DNA of 64,000 nucleotides from Amoebidium appalachense (lineage: Eukaryota > Ichthyosporea), in assembly GCA_963693365.1 (NCBI GenBank), contig CAVNZM010000005.1, forward strand, positions 744,001 to 808,000, in the 5' to 3' direction. Below the pieces are notes generated by a model that saw nothing but the letters and a program-made list of their open reading frames with translations, was not told the DNA's origin and made no database searches. Numbering within the stretch: the first letter of the stretch is position 1; the number at the start of each line of letters is the position of its first letter. Both the position numbers and the translations under genes were made by a program. Positions 1 to 11,935 of the stretch are shown in pieces.

Positions 1-129
1 CTTAAAATGGGGGACCTAGGTGTAGGGAGATTGCTTTCATGGACCGCTAGAAACACCAGATTCAATCTGAAAACAAATTATCATAATAACAACATAAAAC
101 CAACAACCATAACGCCATCTGTCTCTTGG

Positions 130-1290
<1,161 letters not shown>

Positions 1291-1511
1291 CACTTGAAAA
1301 TTTCTATGGTAAATGTTTTAATTCAGCATTTTACGCCATGTGCACCACACAGTGGGCAGCTGAAAAATAGTGTTGCGGCCTGGCAACACAGCTAAGTAGT
1401 GGAAGAAAGACAAAAACTTTCACCAAAAAAGTGATGCTTATACAACATAAAGTACACACCCTGCTACTCACTCAACGACAGCAGACTTTACAGATTTTTC
1501 ACCCAACCAAT

Positions 1512-3012
1512 CTACCTGGAGACAGCAACAACTCCATGGGGGCGGGCCACACCCGTAGGGAACGAGTTTCCATCATGAGACCACAGGGGATCCAGTATAA
1601 AGTCGGTTTCCGAAAGCAAAAACACGTGTGTTTTGTGATCGCCATCAGCATTCACCAACCCGCCGAACCCAGTGTTGACCAGGAAGTAATCGGTGACGAT
1701 CAGCCGGGATTCATCGTTGGTCAGAGTTAGGAAATGGGGGCCGGCATTTGGCCCCAAATCGATGACCTTCATGATGGTGGGGTGTTTGGGGTCGGTGGTG
1801 TCTAGCATGGCCACCTTTCCAGCCTCATACATGGTCATAAAGGCTCGCTTGCCGTCGGCACGGAACCGAAGAATGTGCGGGGTGGATGTTGGCTTTGTGG
1901 TTGAGTTGGCGGCAGCGGGGCGAGCCAATTGGTTGAAGTCCAAGACAGGCTCGTATGTGCCATCATTGGTGTTGAGGAGGAAAAGGGTGCCGCTCTGGGA
2001 GGGACAGTAGCCACGATCAAGGGGATCGTTGGGGATCAGCGTCAAGTCCATCATGGCACCTGAAGTTGGGATCACGATCGTGCGGACAATCGTGCGATTG
2101 GCGAGATCCCACACGCGCATACTTTGGCGGAACTTGGGCCCACCGAACGTGCTGTTGGCCAGGGTGCTTGCGGGCACAACAAAGTCCGAGGTAATCATCA
2201 AATTGCGATCGGCACGCACGGAGATGCCGTGTGGCGTGAGGTCCTCCGGTGCATCTCTGGGCCACTCGCCTACAATCGTGTTGCTTGTGTCCAGTTCGAG
2301 TATACGGCCACGCACACCGCCCTTGATGCCACCCATCATCGTGATGAGGGTGTTGCCGTTGGGCAGCGTGAAGAAATCATCGGTGGCGGAGGAAAGAGGT
2401 GCATCTATGGCCCGAGTAAACACGGGCTGGCGGGGGTTGGAGATGTCAAACAGGAAGAGATCGGGTTGGTCGGTAATCCACGACAGAAGCCCACCAGCAA
2501 GCAGTGTCTTTCCATCGCCACTCAGCCCAATGTGGTGGGGCTCATTGCCCATGGAGAAATTGCCAGTGACCGGTGCGATGGAGATCACCTTGCCGTATGT
2601 GGGGGATGTGCGGTTAAAGTCCAGGGTGGCTATGAAGTCGCTGTCCTTCTGGTCCTCATCACCGTACCACACGTACAGGTAGTTGTCTGCCTTGGAGGCA
2701 GGCCCGGGTGCGGGGGGGTTGGTGGGGTTGGGAGTAGGCATGGTGGTGGTCGGGGCAGGAGGGAGGGGGTCTGGGATTGGTGCGGGGATGGCGCCCTCGC
2801 AGGAGGGCGACGAGGATGGGGTGCATCTGAGCTTGCCGTTGATGCAGCGGCAGCGGCTGCAGCCGTCCGGGGACAGGCGGATGGTGTTGTGGCGTTGGGT
2901 CCTGCCGTCAGGGCCGACACATGGGCGGCGGTTGTTGGTGGATGGGGCTGGGGGTGGGGGGATGATCACACATGTGGTGCCATCGCCAGTGTAGCCAGTG
3001 CGGCATGCGCAG
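1512..3012 (-). CDS. SBP56-like gene, exon 2 (terminal)
   Basis: The acceptor is CGCACAG|CTGCGC. The exon encodes the last EGF cysteines, the VWC-like domain, the Pro/Thr linker and the whole SBP56 domain, ending at a TAG. The intron between the exons (3013-3252) is 240 bp. I see no clear AATAAA signal downstream. Confidence 0.88.
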
Positions 3013-3761
3013 CTGTGCGGGGGGAGGAAAAGGGTAAGTATTCTATCGGTACGTATATTTGCAGGCAGAGAACAAGAAACATCATGGCTTGCAGGTGTGG
3101 GCCCACACCAATCATCATGGGGACAAAAACATATTGCCCACAACACGGCTCCGACAGGTCCTGCTGAATATAGCATGAATCATCATGCGGAGGGCAACAC
3201 ATGTCATTTAACACCGGGTTCCTATGCAGGCTTGGGTCAAAAGGTATCCTACCTGAAGCTACCGGGGTTGTTGGTGCAGTCAGCAAAGATGCTGCACGGC
3301 CCAGACGCAGACACCCTGCACTCGTCAATGTCCACACACGTGCGCCCCCTTCGTGTGTATCCCGTCCTGCACTGCGGGTTCCTGTTGTAGCCGCCAGACC
3401 CACTGCCCCCAACCGTAATAACAGTTCGACTCGGGACACTGGTGCCTACGTTGGCTGCTACCGTGGTGCCCGTTAAGGGGGCAGCAACCACACCATTAAG
3501 GTCCACACTGCCCGCAACATTGAAAGCAGGCACCGAAAAGTCTGCATTGCCGGTGACCGTGTTGCCGTTGGCAGTCACCTGGCCTCTACCCCTCACCACA
3601 TCCCCGCCCACATTGAACTGCACGGTGGCTCCACGCCCGTTGGTGTTGCTGCTGGATGCGGGGACAGGAATGGAGATCACGTCAACAGAGAAACCTGTCT
3701 GCGCAGAAGAGAGGCCGTTGAGCCCCAGCAGGGTTAAACCGACTGTGGCCTTGCCCGCCAT
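1512..3761 (-). CDS. Secreted EGF-VWC-selenium-binding protein (SBP56/SELENBP1-type)
   Basis: Two exons (3253-3761 and 1512-3012) join in phase 2 at a GT-AG intron and encode 669 residues. An N-terminal hydrophobic stretch ending LSSAQ looks like a signal peptide. About 95 residues of Gly/Val/Thr-rich sequence follow, then one cbEGF (CVDIDEC start) split by the intron. Next come a VWC-like domain (CVGPDG, CSRCRCINGKLRC), a Pro/Thr linker, and a roughly 430-residue SBP56 domain that runs to the stop. Diagnostic SBP56 stretches are LYVWYGDED, GNEPHHIGLSGDGKTLL, DLTPHGISVRAD, HFLTLTNDESRLIVTDYF and the C-terminal RPHGVVAVSR. The family is normally cytosolic (SELENBP1 is a copper-dependent methanethiol oxidase). 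Activity and secretion here are inferred. Translation from the upstream non-ATG codon at 3785 is unlikely; ATG at 3759-3761 is used. Confidence 0.88.
3253..3761 (-). CDS. SBP56-like gene, exon 1
   Basis: Encodes the signal peptide, the Gly/Val/Thr-rich region and the first part of the cbEGF, up to the NNPGSF segment. The donor is CAG|GTAGGA in phase 2. Joining to exon 2 restores a six-cysteine EGF. Confidence 0.85.
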
Positions 3762-3914
3762 GATTGCGGTGGTGTATGTGAGCAAACAATATGGAAATGC
3801 CCGTATACGTGTGTTGCCCGCAGCAAGGCGGAACGGAACGGGACGGATTAAAGACGGCGGGCGGCGTGAATTTATACCGTAGTTGCAAAGTGCTTTCTCT
3901 AGTGAAGTTTGACC

Positions 3915-3953
3915 GACTGACTGATATTTTATTTTGGTGAGCGACTTTTTATA
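3915..3953 (-). promoter_or_regulatory. TATA box and initiator of the SBP56-like gene
   Basis: On the minus strand TATAAAAAG (3953-3945) is followed 29 nt downstream by TCAGTCAGTC (3924-3915), about 155 bp before the ATG. The same initiator decamer sits 27 nt after a TATA box at 9656. A GGATTGGCTA (inverted CCAAT) lies about 115 bp further upstream, near 4065-4074. Confidence 0.6.
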
Positions 3954-4078
3954 CAGGTCAGGAGTCCAGGACAGTCAATGATGACGTCATCAACTGGTGT
4001 GCGAAGTCACCGTAGCACAGGAGGTTCGAGAAGGCTCTTATTGAATCGCAAGTTGCCGTTCTTGTAGCCAATCCATCT

Positions 4079-4435
4079 ATGTGCAAATGCATTATTCTGT
4101 TCTTTCATTTCTATTTTTCATCATTTATAGTGCGTTTTTGCATAAGCATGCTTTACTTCTTCAATGAAGTCTACGACAAGGACCGTAACTTTTACCACAC
4201 CGCTATCGATGATGATGATTGCTTTGGAATGCGGGTTCTGATTATTAAACAGACAATATTGGTTGATCTGTATGAGGAGTATTCTATTCGCTCTAGCGAG
4301 CAAACCTGGTCCAATCGCATCTGCGATCTCCGGAACGGAGAGGATCCCCCAACACTTTCTTTTGCATTGCCGATTTCCATTTTTCAAAAAGCAAAAGCAA
4401 TATGCCCTTTGTCTATTCTTGATACGGTAAAATAA
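4079..4435 (+). CDS. Open frame of 118 codons, unrecognised
   Basis: An ATG-initiated frame in normal-complexity DNA. The product starts with a hydrophobic Phe-rich stretch, then becomes mixed (FHTAIDDDDCFGMRVLIIKQ region). The opposite strand is also open over 4121-4450 but has no ATG. I recognise no family and see no splice or promoter support, so it may be chance. Confidence 0.2.
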   Translation: MCKCIILFFHFYFSSFIVRFCISMLYFFNEVYDKDRNFYHTAIDDDDCFGMRVLIIKQTILVDLYEEYSIRSSEQTWSNRICDLRNGEDPPTLSFALPISIFQKAKAICPLSILDTVK

Positions 4436-5721
4436 TGATAAAAGTCGCAACGAGTAGAGGTGTTTACACTTTCAATAAAAAGTTAGAGAGTCACGTGTAT
4501 ATGCTGCATGTGTAGGCAAGCAGTGTATTAAACTTAAAACTTTAAATCGACCCCTCATTTTCAAAGAAAAAAAGGCAACACCGTACTGATCATTATAGCT
4601 TTTTGGGAGCTTTGGCAGGATACATTTCTCCTGCTGTACGTATGGATACCACCCTAGTAGATAAGTCTGTATGGTGCCTGATGTTGATATTGCCTGGGAA
4701 GTTGTGCAGTGGCGTTGTAATTCTTGTTTTCATCGCCGCTGGTGCCATTTTTGTGCTGAACTTTTTAATCGCAAGCATGTTGATAGGTGTGTGTTTTTAT
4801 GTCGCGTTTTACCTCTTTCCAACGGGTGTCTGCTACACTAGCTGGCAATGTGAACACTTTAGACTTTTTGTTGAATTCTGTTGGTCGTCACATTGAGTAT
4901 TTATATGAGTTTCACACAATGTTCAGGTATCTCAGTATGCACTTGTTACTGGATAACTCGTGAAGTTTTTATTGTCTTCTCAGTATGCCGTGCATACTTG
5001 CATATCTTTCCGTCGAAAAAATCCAGTCAAAAGAAGAAAAAAAAAAGGCCTGCGGGATATCAAAACAAAAGTTTTGGGGGATCCAGAGGACAACTTTCAG
5101 AACCAATCAAATAGCCGAAGACAGGGTACCAATCAGAAGCCAGCCTGACACCAAACATGCAATTAATTATTAGCCTTAGTATATCTCCAGAGTCATGTCT
5201 ATTTGATACGCCATTAGCCTATGTACATAAGTGTAACACCGATTTTATTACTATGATGCATATCTTGTTGGGTGGAAGTATTGTTGGCCTTGGTGCCGAC
5301 AACTCATCCTATTACATGTCGTTAATAAACAGCACATTCCCCCCTTTACTTAGGCCCAGTTCAAGTCAGTTGTCTGTTTGCCTAATACACAGACAATCAT
5401 CAATAGCGTTATAGGTATAGTTGCCGGAAATATTCGAATATGACTGCTCAAATGGTGAAGAACCATGGTTGAAAGCGCAGATATGGTCACCGTTCGGATG
5501 GCATATTCGTCCTCTACTGAAATGTCATTAAAAATAGCAAGTTCGACCAAATATGTGCATGTTCAGAGAGTCGAGCGGCCGTCCGCCGGCCGAGCCTCAG
5601 TTGTGAGAAGCTCAGCGCTCCATGCATGGCTGCATTATTGTTACATGTGGTTTGCAACTTTGTTATTGTTGTTGCGACTTGGATGATGAACTACCACCTA
5701 CTGAGGTGGTGCCTAGGCTCA
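4436..5721. other. Intergenic, no feature recognised
   Basis: AT-rich DNA of ordinary complexity. The short open frames here are under 100 codons and have no recognisable product. Confidence 0.6.
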
Positions 5722-5957
5722 TTTTCCTTCCTACACCTCAGCAGAAATGTCTCGCTAGTAATGACAATGCTTATCTGTGTACGCGAAGTGACAGCCTCTA
5801 ATTCGGAGAAGCTTAAAGGGGATTTCTTTTACGTTTTCGTTTTCCTTCCTACACCTCAGCAGAAATGTCTCGCTAGTAATGACAATGCTTATCTGTGTAC
5901 GCGAAGTGACTGCCTCTAATTCGGAGAAGCTTAAAGGGGATTTCTTTTACGTTTTCG
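5722..5957. repeat. 118-bp perfect-length tandem duplication
   Basis: Copies at 5722-5839 and 5840-5957 differ by a single base (GTGACAGCC versus GTGACTGCC). Near-identity implies a recent duplication. Confidence 0.95.
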
Positions 5958-6782
5958 GGCCAGGTCGCCGGGTCAGAGGGAATTCTAGCTATATGATTGG
6001 CGAAGCTGCGCATCAACTGCGCACCATCGTTTTGCCCGCAGCAAGGTTCAGATGCTCCATAATACATCAAAAAAGAAAAAGAAAAGAGAAAAAAAAAAGA
6101 AATCAAGAAGTGAACAATGATAATAAAGCGTTAGGAAGAACATTGCAGTTCATATCATAATTTACATGCTGAACAAATGGCTTGACCCGGATGTGCTGGA
6201 ATGGGGACAATCAATCGGCCTAAAAAACCCCCCTTTAAGGCTGCGAAGAAAAAAGACTGCGGGCTGCGAAGCCGGAAGGAAAAATCGACGAGCCGAGATG
6301 GCGCGTGACACCGTCAGTACGTGTCAGGATGATGAAGGCCCTGGGGACAGGAAATATCAATGAATTCAAAGCTTCACCGGGTGGCCATGGTCCCAGGCCC
6401 ATACCGAATCCGGTTCCATCTGGCCCACGGCCATCTACTAGAAACACCAGATGGCCGTGCATCTGGCCCTATCGGAGCCCCCCGCCGCTGGGAGACCGTT
6501 GACGATCGTGATCGATATGCGATCCGGAGGGCTAGCCCGATGCTGTTACACATGCCGTGGCCGGACATCGACGGGACGGCCCGGGGGTGCCACCGAGTGA
6601 CCGAGGTTTTGAAGGGGTTGGGGTCACGTTTGGGAGTGGGTGGGGTTGGGGTAATAAGTGGGGGTATCGGTGGTACGGGGCGGATAATAGGGTGGGTTGG
6701 CCATGGGTTGGGTTGCGCCAGGGTTGCAACTGGGGGAGGGGGGGGGCCCCGGGGGCCGCGGGGGGGGGGGGTGTGTGTGTGT

Positions 6783-6816
<34 letters not shown>

Positions 6817-7647
6817 CGGGCAGCCGCGGGTTCAATCGAAAGCGGTGAAACCATAGTTGAAAAGTAGAAAAGACTGTTTAAATACTAGTAAAAGTAGGTA
6901 TATGCATCTGGTCATGATAATGAATTCGAGATTATATCGATCGCGATCCTTTAAATTACCTAATTAGATTAGCAACTGCTGCAGGGCGTGAAGCCTGTAT
7001 CTATACTGTTTTGTTCCCAAACTCATACTTTATGCCCATGTGTGGGTCGACCTTACACGGTCGACTCCTGGCCAAGGCCTCCTAGGTCTTTTACAAGGAG
7101 GCTTTGCTCCCGGGCCACGGGGCCAGTGAGTGATCCGGTGGTCACAAAGTACCAGTTTTGTGAGAGGTCCGACAAAGGCGCCAAAATCTCAAATCCCGCC
7201 AAATTAGCAATCGTCCAATCAGGTAATCTGAATAGATTCAAATAGGCCTTGTCCCGGCCGCCCAACGGCCCAACGAGACACCGCAGTAATATTTTCCTGC
7301 TTGCTACTGCAATTGATCTAGTTTATTATTTTTGCTAGGTATATACCCCCACGGCCATTGCAAGTCATCTTTTGAAACTCGATTCTACAACGAGATATTG
7401 AGATTGGCTACGGGCTTCACTAGATAGGCATATATGCATATGAGCATGCATGTATATCATATGGGGGTTTACGCTGTTTACTCGAGGCAAAGAGAGACCA
7501 GTCTCAGGTATGGGGCCTTTTTGCTCGGAATATCCCCTCAGCGGCATGTCATTATCACGTACATAGATGTCGGGTGATGACTATATATCAGGGTTTACTT
7601 TCTCTACGAGACACCATAAAGACTAAGAAAAATCAATTAGTTCCCCG
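5958..7647. other. Intergenic with G-rich block and small palindromes
   Basis: Contains a G-rich block at 6722-6814 with pure G and GT runs. Short palindromes cluster at 7045-7115: a repeated GGTCGAC, and GCCTCC/GGAGGC able to pair around AGGTC. No gene is recognised. Confidence 0.6.
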
Positions 7648-7925
<278 letters not shown>

Positions 7926-8696
7926 CTAGAATTTTGTAATGATGTGTTTCTTAAGCCAATCAATGCATCTAATAAACAGGTCGTATTTACGCGTGTTTAG
8001 TATAAAATCAAGGATGTTGTAATTTACAGGTAGGCTATCTTTCTGGATGTCTGTTGTGAATGTGACGTGTGTGTGTTGCGGTATTATGTGGTCTATCAAA
8101 CTACATGTGGCGATACATGACCGTTTAAACTGGTGTGTGTGTGTGTTGTTTGGGCATGCAAACGATGCCACCTTATACTTATTAGATCTCCACTGTATAG
8201 CACGTGTGCAGTAAAAGCGTGGTAATTGATCAATAATACCATCAGCTAGAGAAAGACCAGTTCTACAGGAAGGTAATATGTATTTAGGTGTTATACATTT
8301 GCGAGTGCCATACTTGGCAATATGGCTAAGGCGGTCATTATATAAAAAACGAGACATAAGGCTTAGTGTTTCAAGGTGTCTGCTTTCATCGGGTCTAGTG
8401 TCGTGTGGTATCTTTTTCCATTTGTTATGTTGCGTGATTATCTTGTGATTGTGTACATGTTTAATAAGTAAGTGGCAGTCCAAAGTCACACGCACACTTT
8501 TGCGGGGTTTATTTGTATTTGTGCCCGGGGGAGAAGGAGAGAGAGAAGGAAGGAAAGAGGGGAAAGGTGAGGATGGGACAGGTCGGATAGAGAAGAGAGG
8601 GTGGGAGAGCAAATACTTCTTTAAGCGGCTTATGTGCTTATTGAATTTCAGCGCGAGATGGGATACTCTAGCAGCTATTGGGACCAGACCATACAT
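7926..8696 (-). CDS. Open frame of 256 codons, unrecognised (alternative to the plus-strand frame)
   Basis: Starts at the ATG complementary to 8694-8696 (MYGLVPIAARVS) and stays open for 771 nt, ending at the GT array. The frame is also open upstream to 8774, without an ATG. The product is basic and rich in Ile, His and Leu, with a Pro/Ser stretch in the middle that reflects a GA-rich patch. It overlaps a plus-strand open frame, and both cannot be assumed real. No family is recognised. It could be the remains of a mobile or viral gene, but nothing specific supports that. Confidence 0.3.
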   Translation of the reverse strand: MYGLVPIAARVSHLALKFNKHISRLKKYLLSHPLFSIRPVPSSPFPSFLPSLSPSPPGTNTNKPRKSVRVTLDCHLLIKHVHNHKIITQHNKWKKIPHDTRPDESRHLETLSLMSRFLYNDRLSHIAKYGTRKCITPKYILPSCRTGLSLADGIIDQLPRFYCTRAIQWRSNKYKVASFACPNNTHTHQFKRSCIATCSLIDHIIPQHTHVTFTTDIQKDSLPVNYNILDFILNTRKYDLFIRCIDWLKKHIITKF

Positions 8697-9000
8697 CGAG
8701 AGCGTTACAGACCCAGGTTTACAACAGTTGTTAGATAAAAAGGAGGCAACTTCTGCTTCAAGGAAATTTGCCAAGGGTTTAAGCGCTCTAGTTCTCTCTT
8801 TCTTCTTCCAAGCGGCGAGAAGGGATATATCATATATAGTAGATGATGTAGCCCTTTACTCGGATCATGAAAGAAGAAAGCGCAAAATGCTTACGTATTG
8901 CTTTAAACGCGAACTGGATATAATCAAGCAGCCAGGGGAACCTTTTGGGGCCGAGGTGCTCCTACACGATGAGCACGCTTACATTGCATTTGTGTACTAG
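8632..9000 (+). CDS. Open frame of 122 codons with faint histone-fold resemblance
   Basis: ATG at 8632 (MCLLNFSARWDT). The segment DDVALYSDHERRKRK can be laid against the histone H4 stretch RDAVTYTEHAKRKTV, with five identities and three similar residues in twelve. The rest is not obviously H4, and the usual basic tail is absent. The frame is also open upstream to 8449 without an ATG. It overlaps the minus-strand frame at 7926-8696. The histone link is a weak visual similarity only. Confidence 0.25.
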   Translation: MCLLNFSARWDTLAAIGTRPYIESVTDPGLQQLLDKKEATSASRKFAKGLSALVLSFFFQAARRDISYIVDDVALYSDHERRKRKMLTYCFKRELDIIKQPGEPFGAEVLLHDEHAYIAFVY

Positions 9001-9107
9001 TATGGAACCGGATCAAAACATAGCGTGGCATTTACCAGCGGCCTAGGTTTCGCTGACGAATACTCTCAATAAACGATGTTGATGTGAATGTGCTTTCGGC
9101 GAGAGAA

Positions 9108-9314
9108 ATGGAGAGCATGTTGGTGGAGTCTGGAGCCGTGAAGATTGAAGTTCTGCAGTCTTCCTGCGTGCGTGTGCACAACATAGACCTCAGCTCAGAT
9201 CTCAATGCACTGCCCCCTAGTCGATGTTTGAGAAACAAAATGCGTGACACAGAAACACTAAAATATGTGTCCTGTACTAGTAGCAAAACCGAAAACACCA
9301 CTGAAAAAGTCTAA
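9108..9314 (+). CDS. Short open frame, 68 codons, unrecognised
   Basis: ATG at 9108. The frame is open back to 9057 without another ATG. The product is a hydrophilic, Ser/Glu-rich peptide (MESMLVESGAVKIEVLQSS). It could be an exon of the same unit as the preceding plus-strand frame; no splice pair is convincing. Confidence 0.15.
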   Translation: MESMLVESGAVKIEVLQSSCVRVHNIDLSSDLNALPPSRCLRNKMRDTETLKYVSCTSSKTENTTEKV

Positions 9315-9631
9315 GAAAGCGAGTTTTGGATTGGTGCTTCGATTCGTGCTCGAATCGCCGATAAATCTCTGTCTTCGTATTCGCTAATGTTTTGTAACGT
9401 TGATGGCATTACCAGCAAATACATGTCCATTTTGATCTATCATAGTGAATAGAAGCTCCATGAAATAGTTTTGGTAAAAACATGTATATGGCTAAATATT
9501 TTGCTTTGCCACCATGACGGTTGTTGTTTAAACCGTGACGTGGCATGGCATTTGCATCCGGACTCGGCGTCTGGTTTTGTAAATTGTCCATTGCCTGAGT
9601 ATCAGCACCCCATATGGGCGTTTTAGATCAT

Positions 9632-9692
9632 CCAATCAGCATTCTCCACACAACTTATAAAATCTTTGGGCACATGCCTTTTTCAGTCAGTC
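9632..9692 (+). promoter_or_regulatory. CCAAT, TATA box and initiator
   Basis: CCAATCA (9632-9638) and TATAAAAT (9656-9663) are followed by TCAGTCAGTC (9683-9692), which starts 27 nt after the TATA box. The initiator decamer is identical to that of the SBP56-like gene, so this is probably a real start of a plus-strand transcript. Confidence 0.5.
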
Positions 9693-9723
9693 CGCGTGTG
9701 TGAGCGGCAAGATCGAAACGGGG

Positions 9724-9823
9724 GAACAGTTTTCGGTTTTTGAAAACTGTTCAACTACCTGACTGGCTGGTAATTTTTTTGGCGTAACTGGTTTGCGCAA
9801 ACACGTCATTAAAATCATGACGT
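9724..9823 (+). ncRNA. Run of three perfect hairpins in a putative 5' leader
   Basis: GAACAGTTTTC (9724-9734) pairs with GAAAACTGTTC (9742-9752) across a 7-nt loop. GTTTGCGCAAAC (9791-9802) is a perfect palindrome. ACGTCAT (9803-9809) pairs with ATGACGT (9817-9823) across a 7-nt loop. All lie 40-140 nt after the inferred start site. That the RNA forms these structures is inference. Confidence 0.35.
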
Positions 9824-10101
9824 TTATTTTTAGATCCAGGGTTAGACCGACAGGGAACTTCAGGATGTGCGATATGTGTCCTGTACTGTATGATAAAACC
9901 AACAGAGAAATGGCCGACAGCAGCAACTGCGAAATCCAAAGTCTCTTGAGTGCGGAAGATCTGAGCATGCACCTGGCCAATGCGGATACGCGAGATAATG
10001 GGTACGACCTCGACCAACCCATAAGCTATGCACCGTTCTTTCACCATATGTTGGGTTGCGCCTTTTATTCACTAGAAATTTGTTTTCAACATATTCTTTG
10101 A
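9817..10101 (+). CDS. Open frame of 94 codons following the TATA/initiator at 9656
   Basis: ATG at 9817 lies inside the third hairpin, 134 nt after the inferred start site. The product contains RMCDMC and an acidic middle (SLLSAEDLSMHLANADTRD). A phrase near the start, TATGTGTCCTGTACT, also occurs at 9265-9279. No family is recognised. The promoter context makes it somewhat more credible than its length alone would. Confidence 0.25.
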   Translation: MTFIFRSRVRPTGNFRMCDMCPVLYDKTNREMADSSNCEIQSLLSAEDLSMHLANADTRDNGYDLDQPISYAPFFHHMLGCAFYSLEICFQHIL

Positions 10102-10380
10102 CAACTTGGGTTTCAGAGCAGCTGCTCAGAGCTTCAACCAAATCCCTTGAGTTTTTCACCTGAGAACTTTAGTGCGCAACGAGCATGTAGCTAGTCCGAA
10201 TCCGAAGTGCGGCCCACAAGGAAGTCTGAAGCTACCCATAACCGTAAAGCTAAACTAAAGGTCTGAGGGAAGAAATGTGGGACACGTTTGGTCTGCATTT
10301 AAACGGCTCAACGATATCACATGTGCGAAAAGGACTACCTGCTCATGTGGCCGGGCTTAAATCAGACACAGTGATAGTGT

Positions 10381-10602
10381 ATGTGGGGGGGGGGGTGCTC
10401 TCTTGATATGGATACGGACGAATTGTCTTCAGTGCTTGGTTTGTGCGCCAAATCAGCGAAAAATTACGGGAATGCTATGCAGGTAGCCACGATGCCACGG
10501 AGGTTGGGATGTGCGCTGTTGAGAATGGTGCAGGAGGTTTTGAGTCGTCAAGGTGTGAAAGTACGGCCATGTGATATTTTGAATGCAGATTTCAGAATTT
10601 AG
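10381..10602 (+). CDS. Short open frame, 73 codons, unrecognised
   Basis: ATG at 10381. After MWGGGC the product is mixed and helix-friendly (MDTDELSSVLGLCAKSAKNYGNAM). There is no promoter or splice support. It could be an exon downstream of the 9.8-kb frame. Confidence 0.15.
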   Translation: MWGGGCSLDMDTDELSSVLGLCAKSAKNYGNAMQVATMPRRLGCALLRMVQEVLSRQGVKVRPCDILNADFRI

Positions 10603-10715
10603 CGCTTCTCACACACGGAATTTGCCATATTATTTGACACATGCCAATATTTCTGAATTCTAGGAGTGCGCTGCTTTTTTTTTAGAGTCCCAGTAAGTCG
10701 TGTGGTCATATGTCA

Positions 10716-10719
<4 letters not shown>

Positions 10720-10758
<39 letters not shown>

Positions 10759-10795
10759 AAAAAAAAAAAAAGAAAGAAAGAAAAAGAAAAGACGA
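10720..10795. repeat. C tract followed by A tract
   Basis: Pure C at 10720-10748 runs directly into pure A at 10749-10770, then an A/G mix. The A tract does not follow a recognisable retroposon body. Confidence 0.95.
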
Positions 10796-11197
10796 GTGTT
10801 TGATATCAATGGTAAAATAAGCAAAAAAGGAAAGCAAACGTTTACTACGGAATGTTTGCAATATACCGGAGCATTTATAGTGTAAAAAACCGTATTTTCA
10901 AATAAATAACGTACATACAATAAGAGACCTTGTCCGATTGATCGAGCAACCCTGGTCACGTGGCACGCAAATAGCATGTTATATCATGTAGGTTTAATAA
11001 GGCTACCACGGCGAGATTACCTCACCCACTTCATGTGTACCAGGCAACTTAGCCACAAAATCATATCAGTAATAATGGTGTTCCGCCACATAGGTACATC
11101 TAAATTAGCCCATGACGCTGTATACGTCTTTGTGCACGTGTCACATACCATTCCGCTAAACCACATGCTCTTTGGCACGCCAAGTTATACTCCGCTG

Positions 11198-11600
11198 CCT
11201 GGCACACACACACACACACGGACCCCACATGGGCACATGCTCGGGCTCACGGATGCATACTCAAACGCACACATGCATGCATGTACATGTCCGCAGGCAT
11301 GCACGCGTACACGTCCGCACCCGCGCCCGCCTGCCTGCACGCACGCACGCACACACGCACGTGCACGCACATGCACCACACACGCACGCACGCACGCACG
11401 CACGCACACACGCACACAGCGCGCACCCACACACACTGTGGCACCCAGGCACACACGCACACACGCACACACGCACACATGCAGGATTATGTGCTTGCAT
11501 GAACACATCCACACACACGGGTGCACACACACACGCACACACACACACACACACACACAACACACACACAGATGCACACACAGGCCGACAAACACATACA
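11198..11600. repeat. CA / CACG microsatellite block
   Basis: Interrupted (CA)n, CACG and CATGCA repeats. The long Thr-His and Cys-Val frames here are artefacts of the repeat. Confidence 0.95.
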
Positions 11601-11741
11601 CATCATGGTACGTTATAGCACAGGTACACTATCCACACGCACAATCTGTGGTGCCCTTAAAAACATTCAACGTTCATTGGAAAGTGCACGCCACGGTGTG
11701 TGTGTGCACGCTGTAGGGTGACGAGACGGACTCCTCCTCAG

Positions 11742-11771
<30 letters not shown>
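11742..11771. repeat. Poly-C tract
   Basis: Thirty uninterrupted C residues. A partly tandem CTCCTAAGCTTCAATTTG lies just downstream, at about 11800-11838. Confidence 0.95.
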
Positions 11772-11772
<1 letters not shown>

Positions 11773-11935
11773 ACCGTAGTGACTGGTCTGAGTTTCAGGT
11801 CTCCTAAGCTTCAATTTGACTCCTAAGCTTCAATTTGTTGAGTTTTACGAAATGGGAATGGAATGTATGTAGGCTGCAGCTTAATTTTAGCACCATAATA
11901 TATGATCATCATCTGATAGGCACGGCAGCCTTTGG

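Noticed and set aside
3700-6106. A shared PCCGQ-like peptide and CCGCAGCAAGG string at about 3130, 3815 and 6040
   Set aside because: The match is under 15 bp and does not extend. I could not support a repeat family.
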